From: Nannocystaceae bacterium
GTDB taxonomy: Bacteria; Myxococcota_A; Polyangia; Nannocystales; Nannocystaceae
Direction: 5' to 3'
Length of the DNA: 59,668 bases
Assembly (NCBI GenBank): GCA_019694555.1
Contig: JAIBBS010000027.1
Coordinates: 1-59,668 of the forward strand
Shown one piece after another: positions 36,485 to 44,956 of this stretch; the first letter of the stretch is position 1, and every line of letters starts with the position of its first letter. Both the position numbers and the translations under genes were made by a program. The notes under the pieces were generated by a model, which saw nothing but the letters and a program-made list of their open reading frames with translations, was not told where the DNA came from and made no database searches.

Positions 36485-37374
36485 GCCGGATCGTCCGCGT
36501 CGCTGCCGCGCAGTATCCCATCGAGTGGCTCGCGGATCGCCAGGCGTGGCGCGACAAACTCACGCGCTGGGTCGCCGAAGCCGCCGGCGCGGGCGCACAG
36601 CTGCTACTGTTTCCCGAGTACGCGGTGATGGAAACCGCGTCGCTGTTCCCGGCGCCGGTGCCCGGGGATCTGGCGCTGCAGCTCGCCGCGGTCGCCGATT
36701 CGATCGACGAGGTCGACGCGATCCACCGCGAGCTCGCTGGCACGTACGGCGTGTGGATCGTCGCCGGCAGCGCGCCGGTGCGGCAGGGCGACGGCTTTCG
36801 CAACCGCGCGCGCCTGTTCGCGCCCAGCGGCGCCACCGGGGTGCAGGACAAGGTCGTCATGACCCGCTTCGAGCGCGAGCAGTGGCACGTCGGCGGTGGC
36901 GATCGACTCACGGTGTTCGACACGCCGCTGGGCAAGCTCGCGATCACGATCTGCTACGACGTCGAGTTCCCGCTGCTGGCCCACCGCGCCGCCGCGGCCG
37001 GCGTGGAGCTGCTGCTGGCGCCGTCGTGCACCGACACCGCGCGCGGCTACTGGCGCGTGCGCACCGGCGCGCAGGCCCGCGCGCTCGAGCACCAGATCGC
37101 CGTGGTCCACGCGCCCACCGTCGGCACCGCACCGTGGTCACCTGCGCTCGACGTCAACGTCGGCGCCGCAGCGGTGTACGTCCCGCCCGATCTCGACTTC
37201 CCCGACGACGGCGTGCTCGCGATCGGCGTGCGCGACCAGCCGTGTTGGGTCCACGCCGCGGTCGACCTCGATCGCCTCGCGCGATGCCGCCGCGACGGCG
37301 ACGTGCTCAACGCCCGCGACTGGCCCGAGCAACAGCTCGCGGCCGACGCGCTCGACACGCTCGCGCTGCAGTGA
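36481..37374 (+). CDS. Carbon-nitrogen hydrolase (nitrilase superfamily)
   Basis: 297 residues from GTG 36481. The catalytic triad is complete: Glu46 (LLFPEYAVME), Lys124 (VQDKVVMTRFER), Cys158 (AITICYDVEFP). Length and motifs match amidase/omega-amidase-like members rather than true nitrilases, but the exact substrate is not readable. It is the last gene of the NTF2-GNAT-nitrilase operon. Ten bases separate its stop from the stop of the convergent lipoprotein gene. Confidence 0.92.
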   Translation: MSRIVRVAAAQYPIEWLADRQAWRDKLTRWVAEAAGAGAQLLLFPEYAVMETASLFPAPVPGDLALQLAAVADSIDEVDAIHRELAGTYGVWIVAGSAPVRQGDGFRNRARLFAPSGATGVQDKVVMTRFEREQWHVGGGDRLTVFDTPLGKLAITICYDVEFPLLAHRAAAAGVELLLAPSCTDTARGYWRVRTGAQARALEHQIAVVHAPTVGTAPWSPALDVNVGAAAVYVPPDLDFPDDGVLAIGVRDQPCWVHAAVDLDRLARCRRDGDVLNARDWPEQQLAADALDTLALQ

Positions 37375-37384
37375 CCGCCGCGCG

Positions 37385-38086
37385 TCACCCTTGCGGGCAC
37401 GTCGACGCCATCACGCATGCGCTGTCACCCGCGAGCCCATCGAGGCAATCGAACAGCGCCTCGCCCTCGGTCGCGGCCAGACAACCGTCGAAGTAGGCCG
37501 GCTCTGCGAGACCGGTCCAGCGCTCGAAGTACGAGCACCCGATGTCCACGAAGGCGCGCTCGCGCACGATCGCGGTGCCGTCGGCCAAGAGCTCGATCTG
37601 TCGGTGGATCTCGGTCAGCTCGATCCCATAGTGGATGCGGTATGTGCCGACCACGCGATCGCGCAAGCCGTCGGTGATGCACATCGCCGCCGCCGCGTCG
37701 AAGGGCTGCCCCGCCACCAGCTCGAGCTCGGTGCACGCGTCGGCGGTGCCGCACGCGAGGTTCGGTTGCACCGCCGCGCTGCAGTCGGTCCCTTCGAAGT
37801 GGTAGCAACCCGGCGCGCCGGTGCTGCTGTCGTCTGCGCTCGTGCTGCTGCTGCCCGTGCTGCTGCCACCCGTGCTCGCTTCGCTCGTGCTGCTGCCGAT
37901 CGCCACGCAGTGATCGTCGATGCAGGTCTGGTCGTCCTGACACCCCGGATCCGCGCACTCGCTGATCGACCAGCCGGTGCTGGCCTCGGTCGCCGTCGTC
38001 GGCTCGTCCGACCGAGGCTCCGCACACGCCACGGCCCACGACGCGAGCAACCCCAAGCAACCGCGCGAGACCGTGCGCCCAGCCAT
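37385..38086 (-). CDS. Lipoprotein with Ser/Thr/Gly spacer, unknown function
   Basis: 233 residues from ATG 38086 (TATGGT sits 10 nt upstream); GTG 38119 and ATG 38101 are alternative starts. Signal ending LASWAVAC. A first small Cys module (CADPGCQDDQTCIDDHC) precedes a Ser/Thr/Gly spacer (SSTSEASTGGSSTGSS), then a domain of about 140 residues with six or more Cys (CYHFEGTDC, IGCSYFERW, CVMASTC). No family recognised; surface-exposed by analogy with neighbouring lipoproteins. Confidence 0.72.
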   Translation of the reverse strand: MAGRTVSRGCLGLLASWAVACAEPRSDEPTTATEASTGWSISECADPGCQDDQTCIDDHCVAIGSSTSEASTGGSSTGSSSTSADDSSTGAPGCYHFEGTDCSAAVQPNLACGTADACTELELVAGQPFDAAAAMCITDGLRDRVVGTYRIHYGIELTEIHRQIELLADGTAIVRERAFVDIGCSYFERWTGLAEPAYFDGCLAATEGEALFDCLDGLAGDSACVMASTCPQG

Positions 38087-38202
38087 CCAGCCACCCACCA
38101 TACCCGTCTTCGTTGCCACACCACCCGGCTGGTTCGGCCGCGGGGCGCAGAAGCTTCGCGCTCATCCCCGCCGATCCCGTAACCGCCCGCCGCGACCTCC
38201 CG

Positions 38203-38208
38203 TATTCT
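38203..38208 (+). promoter_or_regulatory. -10-like TATTCT before the exporter operon
   Basis: TATTCT followed by 7 nt and ATG 38216; leaderless-type spacing. Confidence 0.45.
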
Positions 38209-38215
38209 CAGACGC

Positions 38216-39202
38216 ATGGGAAGAAATGAGATCCGGCCCCTGGGGACCCCTGCGGCCGCGCTCGCGGGCCTGCTGCTGGCGCTGCCGGGTTGCCACGCGC
38301 GCCCGAGCGAGCCCGACCCGCTGCAGGGCATCGTCGAGTTCGACGAGCGCGTGCTCGCGTTCGAGATCCCCGGTCGCGTGATGACGATCGCCGTCAGCGA
38401 GGGCGACGTCGTCGCCGACGGGGCCGAGCTCGCGCGCCTGGACGACACGCTCGAGCGACTCAACCGCGATGCGCGAGCCGCCGAGGCGCGCGCGGTCCGG
38501 GCCGAGCTCGAGCTGTTGCAGGCGGGCTCGCGCCCCGAGGACGTGCGCTCGCTGCAGGCCGAGCTCGTCGCGGCGAAGTCGGCCGAGACCCTGGCCAAAC
38601 AGAACGTCGAGCGCGCGCGACAGCTCGGTCGCACCGGCATCGGAACGCAGTCGGAGCTCGACGCGGCCGAGAGCGGCTTCACCACCGCGACCGCCAATCG
38701 TCGCGATCTCGAGGCCCGCCTGGCGCGGGCCAAGCACGGCGCGCGTGCGCAGGAGCTCGACGCCGCGACCGCGCGCGCCGAGGCCTCCGACACCGCGGTG
38801 CGGCTGGCCGAGGAACGCATCGCGCGACACGTGCTGCACACCGACGCCGCCGGGACCGTGCTCGACGTCCACGTCGACCCCGACGAGTTCGCGCCCGTGG
38901 GCCTGGCCATCGTCACGCTCGGCGACGTGCACCATCCCTACGTCGACGTGTTCGTACCGCAGGCACGCATCGGCGAGATCACGCTCGGCGGCGCGGTGCA
39001 GGTCCACACCGATGCGCACCCCGAGGCGCTCGCCGGCAAGGTCGAACACATCGGCCGCGAGACCGAGTTCACGCCCAAGTTCCTGTTCAGCGAGACCGAG
39101 CGCCCCAACCTGGTGCTGCGCGTGCGCGTGCGCGTCGACGCGCCGGCGGGCAACCTGCAGGCCGGCCTGCCCGCGTTCGTGACGCTCGGGGGCGGCGCGT
39201 GA
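38216..39202 (+). CDS. HlyD/YbhG-type membrane fusion lipoprotein
   Basis: 328 residues. Signal ending LLALPGC (lipobox), so anchored by lipid. Two half-lipoyl segments (FEIPGRVMTIAVSEGDVV at about 45-65 and VLHTDAAGTVLDVHVDPDEF at about 205-225) flank a helical hairpin of about 120 residues (LNRDARAAEARAVRAELELL onward). A beta-barrel segment follows (YVDVFVPQARIGEI, GKVEHIGRETEFTPKF). FTPKF and the genes behind it match YbhG of the E. coli YbhG-F-S-R exporter. It bridges the inner-membrane ABC-2 pump to an outer-membrane channel not encoded here. Confidence 0.9.
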   Translation: MGRNEIRPLGTPAAALAGLLLALPGCHARPSEPDPLQGIVEFDERVLAFEIPGRVMTIAVSEGDVVADGAELARLDDTLERLNRDARAAEARAVRAELELLQAGSRPEDVRSLQAELVAAKSAETLAKQNVERARQLGRTGIGTQSELDAAESGFTTATANRRDLEARLARAKHGARAQELDAATARAEASDTAVRLAEERIARHVLHTDAAGTVLDVHVDPDEFAPVGLAIVTLGDVHHPYVDVFVPQARIGEITLGGAVQVHTDAHPEALAGKVEHIGRETEFTPKFLFSETERPNLVLRVRVRVDAPAGNLQAGLPAFVTLGGGA

Positions 39203-40128
39203 GCGCCGAGCCCGTGGTCCTGGCCGAGACGCTGGCGCGGCGTTTCGGTGATCTGGTGGCGGTGCGCGACGTCTCGCTGCGCATCGAGCGTGGCGAGGTC
39301 TTCGGCGTGCTCGGTCCCAACGGCGCCGGCAAGTCCACGACCATCCGCATGCTGTGCGGCCTGCTCGATCCCAGCTCCGGTCGCGCGACCGTGGTCGGCC
39401 ACGACGTCGCGCGCGAGCCCGAGGCGGTCAAGGCCAACATCGGCTACATGACGCAGCGCTTCAGCCTCTACGAGGACCTCTCGGTGGTCGAGAACCTCGA
39501 GTTCTACGCCGCGGTCTACGGCGTCGCGCGAGCGCGACGACGCGCGCGCGTCGACGAGGTCGTCGCCACCACCGGCCTCTCCGACCGCCGCCGCCAGCTC
39601 GCCGGCACGCTGTCGGGCGGGTGGAAGCAGCGGCTCGCGCTGGCCTGCGCGACCATCCACGAGCCACCGCTGCTGTTCCTCGACGAGCCCACCGCCGGTG
39701 TGGACCCGGTGAGCCGCCGCGCGTTCTGGGAGCGCATCCACGAGATCGCCCACGCCGGCACCACCATCGTGGTGACCACGCACTACATGGACGAGGCCGA
39801 GCGTTGCCACCGGCTCGCGTTCATCTTCCGCGGCACCGTGCTCGACGTCGGCGCGCCCGACGACATCGTCGCGCGCCGCGGCCTGCGGGTGGTCGAGCTC
39901 GACGCGCGCGACCCCGCGGCCGCGACCGCGGCGCTCGAGGCCTCACCGGAGATCGAGGAGTGCGGCCACTTCGGTCGGCTGCTGCGCGTGGCCACACGCG
40001 ACGTCGACCCCGAGGAGGTGGTCCGACGCGTGCTCGGCGAGCGCGGCATCGAGATCACGACGCTGTTGCCTGGTCGCGCCACCGTCGAGGACGCGTTCGT
40101 GTCGATGGTGCGGGAGGACGAGGCATGA
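39199..40128 (+). CDS. ABC-2 transporter ATP-binding protein (YbhF-like)
   Basis: 309 residues from GTG 39199, overlapping the previous stop as GTGA. Walker A GPNGAGKST, Q-loop NIGYMTQRFSLYEDLSV, signature LSGGWKQR, Walker B LLFLDEPTAGVD, switch His in VVTTHYMDEAERC. LSGGW and YMTQRFSLYEDL are hallmarks of the YbhF/drug-export group. E. coli YbhF has two such domains in tandem; this one has a single domain, so it should dimerise. The C-terminal 90 residues (about 220-309) form the regulatory extension. Confidence 0.92.
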   Translation: MSAEPVVLAETLARRFGDLVAVRDVSLRIERGEVFGVLGPNGAGKSTTIRMLCGLLDPSSGRATVVGHDVAREPEAVKANIGYMTQRFSLYEDLSVVENLEFYAAVYGVARARRRARVDEVVATTGLSDRRRQLAGTLSGGWKQRLALACATIHEPPLLFLDEPTAGVDPVSRRAFWERIHEIAHAGTTIVVTTHYMDEAERCHRLAFIFRGTVLDVGAPDDIVARRGLRVVELDARDPAAATAALEASPEIEECGHFGRLLRVATRDVDPEEVVRRVLGERGIEITTLLPGRATVEDAFVSMVREDEA

Positions 40129-41252
40129 ACCGCCTGCTCGCCATCGCCCGCAAGGAGCTGCTGCAGCTGCGCCGCGACCGCATGACCATCGCGATGATGT
40201 TGATGCTGCCGATGGTGCAGATGCTGCTGTTCGGCTGGGCCATCAACAACGACGTCCGCCACATCCCGACCGTGGTGTTCGATCAGGATCGCAGCGCCGC
40301 ATCGCGCGATCTGGCGCGGCGCATGGTCGCGACCGGCTACTACGACGCCGTCGCCGAGGTCCAGGGCTACGAAGAGATCTCCCGCGCGCTGCGCAGCGGC
40401 CAGGCCAAGGTCGCGCTGGTGGTGCCGCCGGGCTACGGCTCGCGCGCGACGCTGGGCCGCGGCGCGACCGTGCAGCTGGTGGTCGACGGCTCGGATCCGC
40501 AGACGGTCGGCAGCGCCACCAGCACTGCCGCGAGCGTGCTGGCCGAGCGTTCGGCGGCCATGCAGCGCACGCGACTGCAGCAGTCGGGCCTGCTCGCGCA
40601 GCCCGGCGGACTCGAGGTCGAAGCGACCATCTGGTACAACCCCGAGCAACGCACCGCCGTGCACATCGTGCCCGGCCTCATCGGCGTCATCCTCACGATG
40701 ACGATGGTGATGCTGACCGCGATGGCGTTGGCGCGCGAGCGCGAGCGCGGCACGCTCGAGGCGCTGATCGTCTCGCCGGCACGGCGCATCGAGATCGTGG
40801 TGGGCAAGATCGTGCCGTACATCCTCATCGGCTACGTGCAGATGACGCTGGTCCTGGTGGTCGGCAGCGCGGTGTTCCGCGTGCCGCTGCAGGGATCGAT
40901 CACGCTGCTGTACGCCTGCTCGATGGTGTTCATCGCGGCCTCGCTCGCGGTCGGGCTGGTGTTCTCGACCGTGGCCAAGACCCAGCAGCAGGCCATGCAG
41001 ATGTCGTTCTTCTTCCTGCTGCCCAACATGCTGCTGTCGGGCTTCATGTTCCCGTTCGAGGGCATGCCCGAGCCCGCGCAGTGGCTGGCCTCGGCGCTGC
41101 CGCTGACTCACTTCCTGCGCATCGTCCGGCGCATCACGCTGCAGGGCGCGACGTTCCCCGACGTCGCGGAGGAGGTCGGCTGGCTCTCGGTCATCCTGCT
41201 CACGGTGGTGCTGCTCGCGTCGCTGCGCTTCAAGAAGAAGTTGGTGGCCTGA
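40125..41252 (+). CDS. ABC-2 transporter permease (YbhS/YbhR-like)
   Basis: 375 residues from ATG 40125 (ATGA overlap with the ATPase). Helix 1 about 20-42 (MTIAMMLMLPMVQMLLFGWA), an external domain about 45-175 (VVFDQDRSAASRDL, VALVVPPGY), then five helices to residue 368 with the ABC-2 motif ARERERGTLEALIVSPARR and LPLTHFLRIVRRITLQGA. The E. coli counterpart has two permeases; only one is present here, implying a homodimer. Likely substrates are cationic or antibiotic-like compounds by analogy. Confidence 0.92.
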   Translation: MNRLLAIARKELLQLRRDRMTIAMMLMLPMVQMLLFGWAINNDVRHIPTVVFDQDRSAASRDLARRMVATGYYDAVAEVQGYEEISRALRSGQAKVALVVPPGYGSRATLGRGATVQLVVDGSDPQTVGSATSTAASVLAERSAAMQRTRLQQSGLLAQPGGLEVEATIWYNPEQRTAVHIVPGLIGVILTMTMVMLTAMALARERERGTLEALIVSPARRIEIVVGKIVPYILIGYVQMTLVLVVGSAVFRVPLQGSITLLYACSMVFIAASLAVGLVFSTVAKTQQQAMQMSFFFLLPNMLLSGFMFPFEGMPEPAQWLASALPLTHFLRIVRRITLQGATFPDVAEEVGWLSVILLTVVLLASLRFKKKLVA

Positions 41253-41255
41253 GCC

Positions 41256-41948
41256 ATGGCGCGACCCAAGAGCGACATCGACCAGCGCATCATCACCGCT
41301 GCGCGTGCGCGTTTCCTGCACGACGGCGTCGACGGAGCCTCGCTGCGCTCGATCGCCCAGGACGCGGGCACCAACGTCGGGATGATCTACTACTACTTCC
41401 CGACCAAGGACGCGCTGTTCCTCGCGGTGATCGAGCAGGGCTACGGCCGCATCCTCGCCGACATCACCGCGGCGATGCGCGGCGAGGGGCCGGTGCGCGA
41501 ACGCTTCCACGCGATCTACCGCCGGCTCGCGGCGCTCAGCGAGCTCGAGTTCGACATCGTGCGCATCATCGCGCGCGAGGCCCTGGTGTCGTCCACGCGC
41601 CTGCAACAGCTGGTCGCGCGCTTCGGCGGCGGGCACGTGCCGGTCGTGCTCGCCACGACGCAGGCCGGCATCGCCGACGGCACCTTCGATCCGCGCCACC
41701 CGCTGCCAGCGTTGCTCGGGGCGGTGGTGGCCAGCGCCGTGATGCCGCAGATCCTCCACCGCCGCCTGACCACCGAGGTCCCGGCCTTGGCCGAGATGCT
41801 GCCGACGCCAGCGGCGTTCGCCGACGCCATGTTCGAGATCGTGATGAACGGCGCCACGCCGCGCGCGTCGGTCAAGGCAACCGCGCCAGCCGTGCCACCA
41901 GGCCGCCGTCGTGGAGCCGCGCCGCGATCGCGCGCGCGCGATCGATGA
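41256..41948 (+). CDS. TetR-family regulator of the YbhG-type exporter (CecR-like position)
   Basis: 230 residues, 3 bp after the permease stop. DNA-binding domain 8-55: IITAARARFLHDGVDGASL, SIAQDAGTNVGMIYYYFPTKDALF. The C-terminal domain is helical. In E. coli the equivalent regulator is the first gene of the operon; here it is the last, which would make it co-regulated with its targets. The final 25 or so residues (PGRRRGAAPRSRARDR) are basic and low complexity, and lie in the 77 bp overlapping the 3' end of the convergent kinase gene, so this tail may be a recent extension. Confidence 0.92.
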   Translation: MARPKSDIDQRIITAARARFLHDGVDGASLRSIAQDAGTNVGMIYYYFPTKDALFLAVIEQGYGRILADITAAMRGEGPVRERFHAIYRRLAALSELEFDIVRIIAREALVSSTRLQQLVARFGGGHVPVVLATTQAGIADGTFDPRHPLPALLGAVVASAVMPQILHRRLTTEVPALAEMLPTPAAFADAMFEIVMNGATPRASVKATAPAVPPGRRRGAAPRSRARDR

Positions 41949-44892
41949 GCACTGCAGCCGCGGCGGCATCGTCGTCGCGCAGCGCGAGCCCGTGGGTCAA
42001 CGCGAGATGTCCCGCCTGCGCCGAGTCGGGCTCGACGCGTCGCGCGGCCTCGATGCAAAGTGCGATCGCGCGGGCCCGATCGCCGAGCTCGAGCGCATGC
42101 ACGGCGAGCTCCGCCTGCAGCGCGCCCGCGAAGTGCCTGGCGCGAACGCCGGGCTCGCGCTCGAAGGCCGCGACCCCGGCTTCGAGCGCCTCGACCGCAC
42201 CGGTGCGATCACCCAGGTTCGCCAGCGCGCGGGCCTCGTTGCCGTAGGTGTACGTGATGCGCTGCAGATCGGGATGCGCGCGCGCGCGCTCGATCGCCCG
42301 GGCATCGCGGTTGTCCTGCAACCCCCGCGCGGCATCGCCGGCATCGATGCGCATCAGGCCGCGTGCGATCAGCAGTTGTGCGCGTTGGAAACCGTCGTCG
42401 CTGTCGTCGAGCAACGCGAACGCCTGATCGAACGCTCGCTCGGCGCCGGGGTAGTCGCCGGCGACGTGCAACGCGCTGCCGAGCGTGCCGTAGTAGATCG
42501 CTCGCCGCGGCGCGTCGGGTGCCGTCACCGCCTCCGCGATCGCCACCGCACGCCGTGCGTGCTCGACCATCCCCGCCTTGTCTCCGAAGGCGTCCGCGAC
42601 CCGGTACTGCACCAACGCCTCGCGCATCAGCTCGGGCTGCTTCGGCCCCTCGTGGCGCTCGATCACCGCGCGCGCGCGCATGCCCTCCTCGCGCGCCGCC
42701 TCGTTCTGCCCGGTCTCGACCAGCGCCTCGGCCAGGCCCAGCCGCAGGATCGCGGTCGCGACCGAGTCCGCGCCGTCGTGCTCGATCGCGCGATCGACCG
42801 CCCGCTGCCGCAGCCGCAGGGCTTCCTCGTAGTCGCCCTCGCGGATCGCGATCACGGCGAGGTTGCTCAGCGCCGTGGTGTGCGTGGCCGGGCACGCCTG
42901 CTCGCAGACCGCGAGCACCTGCGCGAACTCGCGTTTCGCGAGCTCGAGATCGCCGCGATAGCCAGCGACCACCGCGATCATCTGGTGGCGACGGCCGCGG
43001 TCGACGCTGCTCAGCTCCAGCCCCGCCGCGGCGGAGTCGGCGTGACGGAGCCACTGCGCGGCCTCGTCGTGACGGCCGCGTTCGGCCACTTGCCCCGCGA
43101 GGTAGTTCGCCGCACGCATCGCGACCAGACGATCGCCGGCCTCGATCGACGCGAAGTATGCCGCGGAGAAGTTCTCCGCCGCGAGCGCGGGCGTGCCCAG
43201 GGCATCGTAGGCGTAGCCCAGCTCGTAGGTGACCTGCCGGACCAGGTGCGCGCCTGCGGGACCCAACGCCTGCGCACCCTCGCGGACCTGCAGCGCGAGC
43301 GCGACCGCTTCGGCACCGAGGCCCGCGCCCGCGAGTGCACGCACGCGCGCGGTGGACTCGGCCAGCTCCGCCTCGCGGGCACGCAGCGACTCGGGCACCT
43401 CGGGCACCTCGGACATCTGCGCGTCGTTGCAGTCGGTCGGGTCGGGCAATGCCTCGATCTGTGCGATCGCGCGGCGGAGGATCGCCGGCGAGCCGCCCAG
43501 CAGCAGCTGCACCGTCGCGTCGAACTGTGCCGTCGCCGCACCGACGCAGCGCGCGACCGCGGGCGCGGGCGGCTGCGCCGTGCACACCGCGACCTCGGCA
43601 TCGCGCAGGCGATCGGCCTGGGCATCGAGCGCGCGCTCGAGCAAGCCGCGGTCGACCGCACCGTCGAGCGAATCCACGGCGCTGGCCAGCTCGGTGCGCT
43701 GCGTCGGTCCCCACGCGTGCGCGACCCGATCACGACCGTCGCACGCGTCGGCCCCTCGCACGCGCGCGAGCGCGAGGCCCGACAGCAACAGCGACGCGGT
43801 GCCCAGACCCAACCACAGCGGTCGGCGACGCCGACCCGCAGGCGCGAGCGCGTCGAGCAACGCGGTCATGGTCGGCCAGCGCTGCGCCGGATCCGGCGCG
43901 AGCCCACGGACCACGGCGTCGTGGACGGCGGGCGGAACGTCCGTGCCCGCCGGGACCGTCGCGAGCGAGTGGTCGAGCTTGGCCCGCAGCACCTGCGCGA
44001 GGTCGCCCGAGAACGGGCGCACGCGAAACAGCGCCTCGTACAGCGACACGCAGAACGCATACTGATCGCTGCGCGCATCGACGGTCTCACCGCGATGCTG
44101 CTCGGGCGCCATGTACAACGGCGTGCCCACGACCGCGCCGGTCTCGGTCAGGTTGCCCTCGTGGGTGTCCGCGAGCTCCTCGGCGCCGCCGTGGGGCGAG
44201 GGCACCGCGACGGCCGGCGCATCGCCGACGCGCGCGAGGCCGAAGTCGCCCACGCGCACGCGCCCGACGCGACCACCGGTGGCGCGACCCATGAACACGT
44301 TGGTGGGCTTGAAGTCGCGGTGCACCAGACCCACGGCGTGCGCCGCCGCGAGTCCGGCACCGGCCTGGCGATAGGCCTCCAACACCGCGCGCCACGGTCG
44401 CGGTCGCGTCAACCACTGCGCGAGCGTCTCGCCGTCGACCAGCTCCATCACCAAGAACACGCTGGGCTCGCCCTGCGCGCTGCGGTAGGTGCCGACGTCG
44501 AAGATCTGCACGACGTTGGGGTGCGACAGCCGAGCCAGCGACTGGGCCTCGCGCACCAGTCGTTCGCGCAGCGACTGCCCGCGTGGACCCTGCGAGGCGC
44601 GGACGATCTTGATCGCGACCTCGCGCGACAGCTCGGGATCCTGCGCCAGCCACACCTCGCCCATCGCACCGCTGCCCAGCGGACGCTCGAGACGGTAGCG
44701 ACTCAGCCGCGGGTGCTCGCGCACGCCGCCCAGCAACGCTGCACGCACACGCGCGGCGGCCTGCTGCTCGGACATGCCGACCGCGTCGGGCTCGGCGAAC
44801 ATCCGCCCGAGCACGTCGGTCGACGGCGCGGCTGCGCTCGACGACTCTCCCGACGACGGGTGGGGATCGGCGGTCACCCGCACCGAGCACAC
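41872..44892 (-). CDS. Ser/Thr protein kinase with TPR-type C-terminal domain
   Basis: 1006 residues from GTG 44892; GTG 44874 (MTADPHPS) is an alternative. Kinase domain about 66-355: LGSGAMGEV (72-80), Lys95, HRDFKPTN (191-198), DFG 216-218, APE 262-264. An insert of about 30 residues (AVPSPHGGAEELADTHEGN) lengthens the activation segment. One membrane helix about 360-378. Residues 520-1000 are tandem helical repeats of TPR type (ALSNLAVIAIREGDYEEALRL, GTLGSALHVAGDYPGAERAF, YGNEARALANLGDRTGAVEAL). No sigma gene is adjacent, unlike the two ECF-paired kinases. It lies downstream of the OmpA gene, separated by a hairpin. Confidence 0.9.
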   Translation of the reverse strand: MCSVRVTADPHPSSGESSSAAAPSTDVLGRMFAEPDAVGMSEQQAAARVRAALLGGVREHPRLSRYRLERPLGSGAMGEVWLAQDPELSREVAIKIVRASQGPRGQSLRERLVREAQSLARLSHPNVVQIFDVGTYRSAQGEPSVFLVMELVDGETLAQWLTRPRPWRAVLEAYRQAGAGLAAAHAVGLVHRDFKPTNVFMGRATGGRVGRVRVGDFGLARVGDAPAVAVPSPHGGAEELADTHEGNLTETGAVVGTPLYMAPEQHRGETVDARSDQYAFCVSLYEALFRVRPFSGDLAQVLRAKLDHSLATVPAGTDVPPAVHDAVVRGLAPDPAQRWPTMTALLDALAPAGRRRRPLWLGLGTASLLLSGLALARVRGADACDGRDRVAHAWGPTQRTELASAVDSLDGAVDRGLLERALDAQADRLRDAEVAVCTAQPPAPAVARCVGAATAQFDATVQLLLGGSPAILRRAIAQIEALPDPTDCNDAQMSEVPEVPESLRAREAELAESTARVRALAGAGLGAEAVALALQVREGAQALGPAGAHLVRQVTYELGYAYDALGTPALAAENFSAAYFASIEAGDRLVAMRAANYLAGQVAERGRHDEAAQWLRHADSAAAGLELSSVDRGRRHQMIAVVAGYRGDLELAKREFAQVLAVCEQACPATHTTALSNLAVIAIREGDYEEALRLRQRAVDRAIEHDGADSVATAILRLGLAEALVETGQNEAAREEGMRARAVIERHEGPKQPELMREALVQYRVADAFGDKAGMVEHARRAVAIAEAVTAPDAPRRAIYYGTLGSALHVAGDYPGAERAFDQAFALLDDSDDGFQRAQLLIARGLMRIDAGDAARGLQDNRDARAIERARAHPDLQRITYTYGNEARALANLGDRTGAVEALEAGVAAFEREPGVRARHFAGALQAELAVHALELGDRARAIALCIEAARRVEPDSAQAGHLALTHGLALRDDDAAAAAVLIDRARAIAARLHDGGLVARLARLP

Positions 44893-44897
44893 ACGGA

Positions 44898-44928
44898 CCG
44901 GCGCCGGCTTGCAAGCCGCCGGCGCCGG
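44898..44928 (-). terminator. Strong GC hairpin between ompA-like and kinase genes
   Basis: CCGGCGCCGG at 44898-44907 and again at 44919-44928 (self-complementary arms), with GGCTTGCAAGCC inside, forms a long stem. It follows the OmpA-like stop by about 30 bp in the direction of transcription and precedes the kinase GTG by 6 bp. No U-run is present, so it may be a Rho-type or attenuator-like site, or may also limit read-through into the kinase gene. Confidence 0.5.
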
Positions 44929-44956
44929 AGACCCCCGCGGGGCTGCCGCGCGCAGC

